From contig NZ_JAOQOK010000001.1 in the NCBI RefSeq assembly GCF_025961835.1, positions 2,728,001 through 2,792,000 of the forward strand: DNA of 64,000 nucleotides. Direction: 5' to 3'. Below the pieces are notes generated by a model. That model saw only the letters and a list, made by a program, of their open reading frames with translations. It was not told the DNA's origin and ran no database searches. Below are positions 43,726 through 51,046 of this stretch, in pieces; positions within the stretch are counted from its first letter, which is position 1; each line of letters begins with the position of its first letter. Position numbers and translations under genes: made by a program. The DNA is from Sphingobium sp. B2D3C (lineage in GTDB: Bacteria > Pseudomonadota > Alphaproteobacteria > Sphingomonadales > Sphingomonadaceae).

Positions 43726-45161
43726 GCGACTTCATCGCCACCCACGGCCTGTGGAGCGACGAGGCCCGTCGCCAGGCCGCCGATGTCCTCAGGCGCGTTG
43801 AAGCCGACGGGATCAACACCGTCCGTCTCGTCTTTGCAGACATGCACGGGATCACCCGCGGCAAGACATTGCTCGCCGGTTCGCTCGCAGGCGCCTTCGA
43901 GGATGGCTGCGCGATCACCTCGACGCTGCTGCTCAAGGATACCTCGCACCGCACCGTCGTGCCGGTCTTCGCCGCCGGCGCCGGGATTGGCGATGCCGAT
44001 CTGCAGGGCGGCGGCGATGTCATCATGGTGCCCGATCCGGCAACCTTCCGCGTTCTGCCCTGGGCACCCGGCACCGGCTGGATGCTGTGCGATCTCTATC
44101 ATCATGATGGTCGCCCGGTCGTCGCCTCCACCCGCCGGCTTGCCCGCGCGGCGGTGGACCGGCTGGCGGCGCGCGGCTTTGAATATGTGAGCGGGCTCGA
44201 AGTGGAATTCTACCTCACCCGGCTGGAAGACGCGGCGCTCGCGCTGGGTGATGCCGGCCAGCCCGGCCGCCCCCCGCAGGTCTCGTTGCTCCATCAGGGC
44301 TATGCGTATCTCACCGAGCAGCGTTACGATCAGGTCGAGCCAATCGTCGAGATCCTGCGCGAAAACTGCCTCGCGCTCGGCCTGCCGCTGCATTCACTGG
44401 AAGTGGAGTTCGGCCCCAGCCAATGCGAGTTCGTCTTCAAGGCGGGCACCGGCATTGGCCCGGCGGACGACATGATTCTTTTCCGCAGCGCCGCCAAGCA
44501 GATCGCCCGGCGCCATGGCTATCATGTCAGCTTCATGTGTCGCCCCCAATTGCCCGAGGCGATGGCGAGCGGCTGGCATCTCCACCAGTCCTTGCGCAAT
44601 ATCCGCACCGGCGAGAACGCCTTCGCGCCCTCCGACGGGTCGGATGGCCTTTCCGGCGTTGGCCAGCAATTCCTCGCCGGGCTGCTCGCCGGCGCAGCTG
44701 GGGCCGCGCCCTTCTCCACCCCCACCATCAATGGCTACAAGCGCTACCGGCCCAACAGCCTTGCCCCCGATCGCGTGGCCTGGGCGGAGGACAATCGCGG
44801 CGCCATGCTGCGCGTGCTCGCCAGAGGCGCCGCCAAGCTGCGCCGTATCGAGAACCGCGTGGGCGAGCCGGCCGCCAATCCCTATCTCTACCTCGCCTCT
44901 CAGATGGTCACCGGCCTTGCCGGAATCGAGGACGGCATGGATCTGCCCCCGCCGGTGGACTCACCCTATGCTGCGCAGGTCGAAAAACTCCCCCAGACGC
45001 TCGACGCCGCGCTCGACCGGCTGGACACAGACCCCCTCCTGCGCGCCGCCTTCGGCAATGATTTCGTCGACCACTTCCTCCTCATCAAACGCGCCGAAGT
45101 CGCCCGCTACAACCAGACCGTGACGGACTGGGAACATCGCGAGTATTTCGACCTGTTTTGA
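43722..45161 (+). CDS. Glutamine synthetase-like gamma-glutamyl ligase
   Basis: A 479-residue enzyme with the glutamine synthetase fold. Catalytic features are EVEFYL and LEVEFGPSQCEF (metal-binding glutamates), SGWHLHQSLRN (His), the YKRYRPNSLAPDRVAW loop, and RRIENRVGEPAANPY. The N-terminal VRLVFADMHGITRGK is typical of PuuA-like ligases that gamma-glutamylate amines with ATP rather than making glutamine. It overlaps the Rieske oxygenase gene by four bases. A GS-like ligase with a Rieske oxygenase is known from aniline degradation, where glutamylation precedes oxidation; a similar order could apply here, but the amine is unknown. Confidence 0.9.
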   Translation: MSDFIATHGLWSDEARRQAADVLRRVEADGINTVRLVFADMHGITRGKTLLAGSLAGAFEDGCAITSTLLLKDTSHRTVVPVFAAGAGIGDADLQGGGDVIMVPDPATFRVLPWAPGTGWMLCDLYHHDGRPVVASTRRLARAAVDRLAARGFEYVSGLEVEFYLTRLEDAALALGDAGQPGRPPQVSLLHQGYAYLTEQRYDQVEPIVEILRENCLALGLPLHSLEVEFGPSQCEFVFKAGTGIGPADDMILFRSAAKQIARRHGYHVSFMCRPQLPEAMASGWHLHQSLRNIRTGENAFAPSDGSDGLSGVGQQFLAGLLAGAAGAAPFSTPTINGYKRYRPNSLAPDRVAWAEDNRGAMLRVLARGAAKLRRIENRVGEPAANPYLYLASQMVTGLAGIEDGMDLPPPVDSPYAAQVEKLPQTLDAALDRLDTDPLLRAAFGNDFVDHFLLIKRAEVARYNQTVTDWEHREYFDLF

Positions 45162-45317
45162 GAGGGGGAAGCGGATCGACGGGACGGTATCCCTGCCGTC
45201 TATGCGTGAAACAGGCCGCCTGAAAAGCGTTCCTCGCAATGCACGTCCGGGTTTGCGAAACAAACCAAAAGGCGGAAACAGCTGGGTTCCCGCAGGAATG
45301 GTCTCTTGCCGATCTTC

Positions 45318-45430
45318 ACCGTTCGTGCCGAGTAGAATCCGAGTATCGGCGCAGGCGCGTATCGAAGCATCGCAGAGCAGGGGCTGGTCCTTTGATACCT
45401 CGCTTCGACAGGCTCAGCCGCTACTCAGGC
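45318..45430. repeat. Dispersed palindromic repeat, copy 1
   Basis: About 113 bases of partly self-complementary DNA beginning CCGTTCGTGCCGAGTAG and containing GCTTCGACAGGCTCAGCCGC. It matches, in inverted orientation, the element at 50706-50837 (for example CTGAGTAGCRGCTGAGC and the GTATCRAAGGACC segment). This is a non-coding, miniature repeat of the kind scattered through proteobacterial genomes. The rest of the gap 45162-45528 contains nothing I can assign. Confidence 0.7.
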
Positions 45431-45528
45431 CCCCGGAATGCCGTCACTATGTTTGCCGTGTCCGATCAGCCCGCTTTTAAGCGTTCATGGGGAGCGGCGC
45501 CCGGCAAGTTTGAGATGGTTAAAGGACC

Positions 45529-45840
45529 TCACTGAACCGTCGGCTGATGCTTGATAACATGATGCAAAATGGGCAGGTAACCTTGGTCATCTAAAAGCCC
45601 GCTAGAACTGCCGATGATGGTTGGGGCGCTACATCGGGGGCATCTGGCCGTCCAACGCCTCACTCGATTCTGCTTCTCGGGAACAGTCCATTCATCAAGC
45701 CATTCACGGACTTCGCTTACATCAAATGTTGCGCAGCAGGAGAAGCAGCCAGCGTATTTGCTCGCTTCGACCTCGCGGCGGTTGCCAACGCTGTGTGCGA
45801 CTGCTTCCGCCACAAGTTTTGCATCTGCGCTCTGCTTCAT
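45529..45840 (-). CDS. Small cysteine-rich protein of unknown function
   Basis: A 103-residue cytoplasmic protein. The cysteines form two pairs, GCFSCC in the first half and RCPRCSAP in the second, which look like a zinc ribbon, followed by TIIGSSSGLLDDQGYL. I recall a widespread family of small uncharacterised proteins with the shape CFxC...EW.DE....CP.C...(T/V)IG..SG, and this fits; I cannot name it. The start at 45840 gives this domain plus 20 helical residues; the frame opens at 46020. No operon partner. The ribosome-binding site is weak. Confidence 0.6.
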   Translation of the reverse strand: MKQSADAKLVAEAVAHSVGNRREVEASKYAGCFSCCATFDVSEVREWLDEWTVPEKQNRVRRWTARCPRCSAPTIIGSSSGLLDDQGYLPILHHVIKHQPTVQ

Positions 45841-46087
45841 CGGAATACCATCGCGGAAATGACGAACGTCAGCAATGCCGTCGTTTCTGGACAGGCGGGT
45901 CTCCCGCCATACTTCTAATGAGGCGGCATCCGCCCGTCTCCTCCCATTCACCGGCCAAGCCGCAGCCCGCCAAAAAATGTGAACACCTCGGTGCAGATTG
46001 CGAACCCGGCTTGTGGGCACCGGGCGGCTCCTTATCCTGCCTTCTCATGCCGGAGCGCTCATCCGGCCGCATGATGAGGAACTGCCG

Positions 46088-47287
46088 ATGCTGCCGCCGC
46101 GAACGCAAGGAAACTGGAGCACCATAGCGCTGGTCTATCTCATCGGCCTGATGAGCATGGCGCTGGTCGGCATTCTCTCTCCGCTGGCGCTGCGCATTAC
46201 CGAGGCGATGGATGCGCCCGCTGCCGCGATTGGCCTCACCATTGCGCTCTTCTCCCTGCCCGCGACGATCGTGGCGACGGTGGGCGGCGGCATTGTCGAT
46301 CGCCTTGGTCCGCGCCTGGTGCTGCTGCTCACCTCGCCGGTCTTCGTGCTGGCGGACGTAATCCTGTGGTTCGCGCAGGATATCTGGCTGTTCAACCTGG
46401 GCGTGCTGATGGCAGGCGTGGGATATCTCGGCATCCTGAACGGCGGCGCGGCGATGCTGATGGGCTCGCTGGAGGGCGGCACGCGCACCCGTGCGCTCAC
46501 CTTGTGGTCTACTTATGCGCCGACCGGCTTTTCGCTCGGGCTGCTGATGGCAGCGCCATTCACCACCAGTGACAGCTGGCGGCTGGCGATTGCCTTCCAC
46601 GGCGCGATCATGCTCGGATGCACTGCGCTGGCCTTCATCCTCCCGCATGTCGCGGCAATCCGCAAGGAAGGGCAGAATGGGCGTGAGAAGCTGGCTGCCC
46701 TGTTTGCCGGCCTGCGCCGTCCGCCGATTCTGATGCTCGGCTTTGCCATGGCGATGCCGGCGATGATCTCCTACGGCACCAGCCTTGCCGCGCCGACTTA
46801 TCTGGCAAAGGTGCATGGCGTCTCGCTTGCCGCGTCTGCGAGCATCGTGGCCATTGCCAAGATCGCCGCGGTGCTGCTCGGCGGCACGATTACCGGTGCG
46901 CTGCTCTCGCGGGATTTCCCGATGCGGCGGCTGCTCGGCATCGTCGTGGTCATCGGTATCGTCGCGCAGATCGCTTTGTTCCTGCCGTCCAGCCCGATGA
47001 TCATCGCCATTGCAGGATTGATGGCTTGGCTATTTACTTATGGCGCCGCCACCGGAATCTGCATGGCGACTATGCCGGCGCTCGCGACCGGAACGGTCGG
47101 CGGCGGTACAGTGGCAGGTTCGGTCAACCAGTTCGTGTCGCTGGCCTCGTTCCTCACCCCCACCGTCTATTTCGCGCTGACGCACTGGTCAGGCTATGTC
47201 GGCGTCGCGATCGTCGGCCTGCTGGTCTGCTTCATTGCGTTGCCCCGCGTACCGACGGCGCCCAAAGCGGCCGCGTCGGCGGCTTGA
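46088..47287 (+). CDS. MFS transporter (cyanate/nitrite-type NNP-like carrier)
   Basis: A 399-residue inner-membrane carrier with 12 predicted helices (LVYLIGLMSMALVGILSPLA is the first). The loop motif is VGGGIVDRLGPRLVLL, the standard MFS signature GxxxDRxGxR. It is most like small organic-solute carriers of the CynX/YjhB type, but I would not name a substrate. ATG 46088 has GAGGA upstream and is preferred over the frame opening at 45998. It converges with the SDR at 47288 with no gap. Its place between the GS-like ligase and the DUF1445 operon suggests it serves the same catabolic region. Confidence 0.85.
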   Translation: MLPPRTQGNWSTIALVYLIGLMSMALVGILSPLALRITEAMDAPAAAIGLTIALFSLPATIVATVGGGIVDRLGPRLVLLLTSPVFVLADVILWFAQDIWLFNLGVLMAGVGYLGILNGGAAMLMGSLEGGTRTRALTLWSTYAPTGFSLGLLMAAPFTTSDSWRLAIAFHGAIMLGCTALAFILPHVAAIRKEGQNGREKLAALFAGLRRPPILMLGFAMAMPAMISYGTSLAAPTYLAKVHGVSLAASASIVAIAKIAAVLLGGTITGALLSRDFPMRRLLGIVVVIGIVAQIALFLPSSPMIIAIAGLMAWLFTYGAATGICMATMPALATGTVGGGTVAGSVNQFVSLASFLTPTVYFALTHWSGYVGVAIVGLLVCFIALPRVPTAPKAAASAA

Positions 47288-48004
47288 TCAGACCGCCGTG
47301 TCGCCGCCGTCCACCGGCAGGATGGCCCCGGTGAGATAACTGGCGGCGGGTGACGCGAGGAAGCAGACCAGCGCCGCGGCCTCCTGCGCTGAACCATGCC
47401 GCCGCAGTGGAATCCGCGCCTCGATCTGCGCGCGCTCATCGGCGGCATTTTCCCGCGTGGTCCAGTATGCGTCAGTCAGCGGTGTATCGAGCCAGCCTGG
47501 CAGCACCGCATTCACGCGGATGCCGTCCGGCCCCAGTTCGGCAGCCAGGCTGCGCACCAGCCCCGCAACACCGGCCTTGGTTGCCTGATAGCCATGGGTG
47601 AAGGGTTGCCCGCGCAGTGTCGCGGTGGATGAGAGCAGGGTGATGCTCGCATTGGCCGATTGGCGCAGCTCCGAAAGCGCCGCTTGCACCGCGAGGAAAG
47701 GCAGGCGCAGGTTGATCGCTGCCGCCCGGTCCCACATCGCCGCGGTCCAGCGTTCGATGGGTGCACTCTCCATGGCGCTGGCGGCGATCACCAGCGCATC
47801 GAGCGTGGGGAGGTGGGCGAGCGCTTGCGCGACGGCGTAGGCTGGAGCCTCAGGGTCGGCGAGGTCGATGGCGACGTAGGGATAGACACCGTCAGGCGCC
47901 GCTCCTTCATCCGCCAGCGCCACCTGATGTCCAGCCCGCGCAAATTCCCCTGCAATCGTGCCGCCCAGTCCGCGCGTGCCGCCGATGATCATCATGCCCG
48001 CCAT
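47288..48004 (-). CDS. SDR family oxidoreductase
   Basis: A 238-residue short-chain dehydrogenase with the glycine motif IIGGTRGLGG at the N-terminus, the catalytic Tyr/Lys in GYQATKAGVAGLVRSLAAEL, and the C-terminal TGAILPVDGGDTAV. It belongs to a different SDR subgroup from the three YSASKW paralogues nearby. Start 48004 has GGGAG nine bases upstream. It is convergent with the MFS carrier and divergent from the DUF1445 gene. Confidence 0.88.
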   Translation of the reverse strand: MAGMMIIGGTRGLGGTIAGEFARAGHQVALADEGAAPDGVYPYVAIDLADPEAPAYAVAQALAHLPTLDALVIAASAMESAPIERWTAAMWDRAAAINLRLPFLAVQAALSELRQSANASITLLSSTATLRGQPFTHGYQATKAGVAGLVRSLAAELGPDGIRVNAVLPGWLDTPLTDAYWTTRENAADERAQIEARIPLRRHGSAQEAAALVCFLASPAASYLTGAILPVDGGDTAV

Positions 48005-48135
48005 ATCTGCGCACTCCCGCAACCGAAAGGCGCAGCCAAGCACGGCCGCGCGGTGCCGCCCATGGCCGGATCGGCAACGGGGGAGGCATCAAAAAGCAAC
48101 TCTCGGCAACGCCCCGCGCGCGTAAAAGAGCAAAT

Positions 48136-48951
48136 ATGACCCAAGCCCTCTCCGCAGGGGCGTCCACGCCCGCATTCGACCGCGCCGATCCGCGCGCCGT
48201 GCGGCGTGCGATCCGCGCGGGGGCATTCACCGATTTCACCAACCACGTCGCGCGCGACTTCATGCAGGGCAATCTTGTCGCCGTCCCGGCGGCCTATGCG
48301 GAGGATTTCGAGGCCTATTGCCGCGCCAACGCCCAAGCGCTGCCGATCCTCGGCCGCAGCGAGCCGGGCGTCCGTGCGATCCCCGCGCTCGCCGACGATC
48401 TCGACATCGCCCGCGATACCGGCGGCTATATGGTGTTCCGCGATGGCGAGTTGGTCGAGACCCCGCGCGATGCCTCTGCCGTCTGGGCGGACGATCTCGT
48501 CGCCTTCGTGCTTGGCTGCTCCTTCTCCTTCGAAGCCATTCTTCAGCGCGCCGGCGTGCGTCTGCGCCACCTCGATGAGGGCAATGTCTCGGCCATGTAC
48601 GAGACGGCTCGCGAGACGACCCCCGTCGGCCCGTTCGGTGGGAAGCTCATTGTCTCCATGCGCGTGCTCAGCCCCGCCGATGCCATCCGCGCGACGCTGC
48701 TCAGCGCCCGCTATCCGCAATTCCATGGCGCGCCGGTTTCGCTCGGTCTGCCTGGCGATCTGGGGATCGCCGATCTTTCGCACAGCTATGGCGGCCACGG
48801 CCTCACGACCCTGAACCCCGGCGAGTTGCCGGTCTTCTGGGCGTGCGGCGCGACGGGCCAGAATGCCGTGCGCAACGCCCGTCTGCCGCTCTGCATCACG
48901 CACCACAAGGCGCACATGGTCGTCACAGACCTGCCGCTCCCCAAGGACTGA
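48136..48951 (+). CDS. DUF1445 (UPF0317) putative hydro-lyase
   Basis: A 271-residue protein of the DUF1445 family, annotated as putative hydro-lyase and related to the N-terminal half of mammalian D-glutamate cyclase. Family segments are RAIRAGAFTDFTNHVARDF, FVLGCSFSFEAILQRAGV, and the C-terminal FWACGATGQNAVRNARLPL with ITHHKAHMVVTD. In many genomes it lies near 5-oxoprolinase genes, and hyuA-hyuB are in this region. A role in oxoproline or D-glutamate chemistry is therefore possible, but is only inference. First gene of a three-gene operon with the PhyH-family oxygenase and an SDR. Confidence 0.88.
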   Translation: MTQALSAGASTPAFDRADPRAVRRAIRAGAFTDFTNHVARDFMQGNLVAVPAAYAEDFEAYCRANAQALPILGRSEPGVRAIPALADDLDIARDTGGYMVFRDGELVETPRDASAVWADDLVAFVLGCSFSFEAILQRAGVRLRHLDEGNVSAMYETARETTPVGPFGGKLIVSMRVLSPADAIRATLLSARYPQFHGAPVSLGLPGDLGIADLSHSYGGHGLTTLNPGELPVFWACGATGQNAVRNARLPLCITHHKAHMVVTDLPLPKD

Positions 48952-48956
48952 CCCTC

Positions 48957-49814
48957 ATGAACATCGATCAGATCGTCTCCGATTATTACGAAAACGGCTA
49001 TGTCGTCCTGCCCGGCCTGCTGGCGGGTCCGGTGCTGGACAATCTGCGCGCGCTCACCGACCGCGTCGCCGCCAAGGCGGAGACGGTGGAGGCCGATGAC
49101 GCCTGGTTCGATTTCGACACGGACGTTCAGGGCAACCGCACCATCCAGCGGATCAAGAAGCCCAACCGCATCGACCCCTATTATGCCGAGCAGGCGGGCA
49201 ATGCGGATATTCTGGCGGTCCTCACCCGCATCATCGGCGCGAACGTGCGCCTCTCGCACACCAAGATCAACATGAAGTCCGCCAATGGCGGCGCCGCGCT
49301 GGAGTGGCACCAGGACTGGGCCTTCGCGCCGCACACCAACATGTCGACCTGCGTCGCCTCGGTGATGCTGGATGGCGCCAATGCCTCCAACGGCGCGATG
49401 CAAGTCATCCCCGGCAGCCACAAGGGGCCGCTGCTCGATCATCATGACGAGGAGGGCTATTTCTGCGGCGCGGTCGATCCAGCGGCCTTCGACATGACGA
49501 AGGCTGTATTGCTGGAAGGTCCGCCCGGAACCGTCAGCTTCCATCATCCGATGACGCTGCACGGCTCGAGCGTGAATCGCTCGGGCGATCCGCGCCGCAT
49601 CCTCTTCTATGAATATGCCGCCAGCGATGCCTTCCCGCTCTTCTACAAGGTGGATTGGGACGAGTATGAATCGCGCCTCGTCTGCGGCCCCTCGACGCGA
49701 GAAGTGCGCTTCGAGCAGAATTATGTGCGCCTGCCCTTCCCTTCGCGCGCGGGCAGCTCGATCTACAAGATTCAGGCCGGCTCGAAGCGCAAATTCTTCG
49801 CGGACGCGCAGTGA
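48957..49814 (+). CDS. Phytanoyl-CoA dioxygenase (PhyH) family protein
   Basis: A 285-residue Fe(II)/2-oxoglutarate oxygenase. The facial triad is H-x-D in ALEWHQDWAFAPHTN and the distal His in FHHPMTLHGSSVNRS; the 2-oxoglutarate arginine is in GDPRRILFYEY. The first strand, YYENGYVVLPGLLAG, is typical of the family. It is not an acyl-CoA enzyme by necessity; bacterial members hydroxylate ectoine, amino acids or small N-compounds. The start six bases after the DUF1445 stop and one-base overlap with the next SDR indicate one operon. Confidence 0.92.
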   Translation: MNIDQIVSDYYENGYVVLPGLLAGPVLDNLRALTDRVAAKAETVEADDAWFDFDTDVQGNRTIQRIKKPNRIDPYYAEQAGNADILAVLTRIIGANVRLSHTKINMKSANGGAALEWHQDWAFAPHTNMSTCVASVMLDGANASNGAMQVIPGSHKGPLLDHHDEEGYFCGAVDPAAFDMTKAVLLEGPPGTVSFHHPMTLHGSSVNRSGDPRRILFYEYAASDAFPLFYKVDWDEYESRLVCGPSTREVRFEQNYVRLPFPSRAGSSIYKIQAGSKRKFFADAQ

Positions 49815-50602
49815 TGGCGGGCAGAACCCCCATCGCTTTCGTCACCGGTGCCAGTGCGGGCACGGGGCGGGAGATCGCGCTGGCGCTGGGCGCGCAGGGC
49901 TATGATGTCGCGATGGTCGCGCGGCGCACCGCCGCCATGGAGGAAGTCGCCGAGCAGATCCGCGCGAATGGCCGCCGAGCGCTGGTGCTGACCGCAGACG
50001 TGCGCGATGCGCCCGCGCTGGAGGCCGCTCTCGATAGCTTCCTAGGCTGGTCGCAAGGCGTAGTGGACGTCATCGTCAATGCCGCCGGCCACACCGGCCC
50101 GCTGTCACCGCCCATCGGCGAGTTTGGCATCGAAGAGTTCGACAGCACCATCGCCACCAATTTGCGGGCACCGTTCATCGTCATGAGCCGCCTGCTGCCG
50201 GTGATGCGCGCAGCAGGGCATGGGCGCATCGTCAATATCGGCGGCAATCACGGCATGCGCGGCCGGGCCGGCCGCTCCAGCTACTCCGCCTCCAAATGGG
50301 GCCTGCGCGGCCTCACCCGCAGCGCCGCGCTGGAGGCCGGGCCCGATGGCGTCACGGTCAATTATATCGCCCCCGGCCCCATCGCCGTACCGCGCATGAA
50401 GGCCAATTGGCGCGCCATGGCAGAGCTGAAAGGCCTTTCCGAAGAAGAGGCCCTGCGCGCCTATGTGGCGGACATGGGCATCCCCCTTAACCGCCCGAGC
50501 GAAATGGCGGACGTCGTCGCCATGGTGCTTTACCTCGTCGGCGACGGCGGCCGCAACGTGACCGGTCAGGAACTGGTCGTGGACGGAGGCGCGACGCTTT
50601 GA
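49814..50602 (+). CDS. SDR family oxidoreductase (cluster paralogue 3)
   Basis: A 262-residue short-chain dehydrogenase with cofactor motif TGASAGTG and catalytic YSASKWGLRGLTRSAALEAG. The GGNHGMRGRAG...YSASKWGLRG stretch is closely matched by the SDRs at 25158 and 32088. ATG 49814 shares its first base with the stop codon of the PhyH gene; a GTG at 49811 is an alternative. As the partner of a 2-oxoglutarate oxygenase it may oxidise the new hydroxyl group. Confidence 0.9.
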   Translation: MAGRTPIAFVTGASAGTGREIALALGAQGYDVAMVARRTAAMEEVAEQIRANGRRALVLTADVRDAPALEAALDSFLGWSQGVVDVIVNAAGHTGPLSPPIGEFGIEEFDSTIATNLRAPFIVMSRLLPVMRAAGHGRIVNIGGNHGMRGRAGRSSYSASKWGLRGLTRSAALEAGPDGVTVNYIAPGPIAVPRMKANWRAMAELKGLSEEEALRAYVADMGIPLNRPSEMADVVAMVLYLVGDGGRNVTGQELVVDGGATL

Positions 50603-50705
50603 GGCTTGGACCATCCGATCAATCGATGATGCAGTGAGTCCAGTTTATCGATCATCCCGGCAGCGCTTTTGCAAGACTGAGTTCCAAACCGGACTGGACG
50701 CCCCG

Positions 50706-50837
50706 CCGTTCGTCCTGAGTAGCAGCTGAGCTTGTCGAAGCGGCGTATCGAAGGACCGCTACGTGCGCTGCGATGCTTCAATACGGCTCCTCGATACGCA
50801 CCTGCGGCGCTGCTCAGACCCTACTCAGCACGAACGG
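50706..50837. repeat. Dispersed palindromic repeat, copy 2
   Basis: A 132-base element bounded by CCGTTCGT (50706-50713) and its complement ACGAACGG (50830-50837). The body contains CTGAGCTTGTCGAAGCGGC and GTATCGAAGGACC, matching the inverse of the element at 45318. It is non-coding and able to fold on itself. Confidence 0.75.
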
Positions 50838-50873
50838 GGAAGAACGGCAAAGAGCGCTCCCAACGACTTTTAG

Positions 50874-50887
50874 TGATAGCGCTAGCG
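50874..50887. promoter_or_regulatory. Putative LacI-type operator upstream of the lipase-like gene
   Basis: TGATAGCGCTAGCG is a near-palindrome centred on GC with five of seven half-site bases matching; it resembles operators of LacI-family regulators that control TonB-receptor and hydrolase genes. It lies 160 bases before the hydrolase gene at 51047. The rest of 50603-51046 holds only the repeat at 50706. Confidence 0.35.
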
Positions 50888-51046
50888 TTCCGCGAGACCC
50901 AATAGCGGACAACCGGTCAGGCAAGGATTTGTCCGCGTCGGGCCAACCCCGTTGCCCCACCAGCACCTCCCCGGTGCCACAATCCCCCCGCGACACTATC
51001 CCGCAACAGGTTAGAACGGCAGGATGCACAAGGAGTGACTCCGCCG

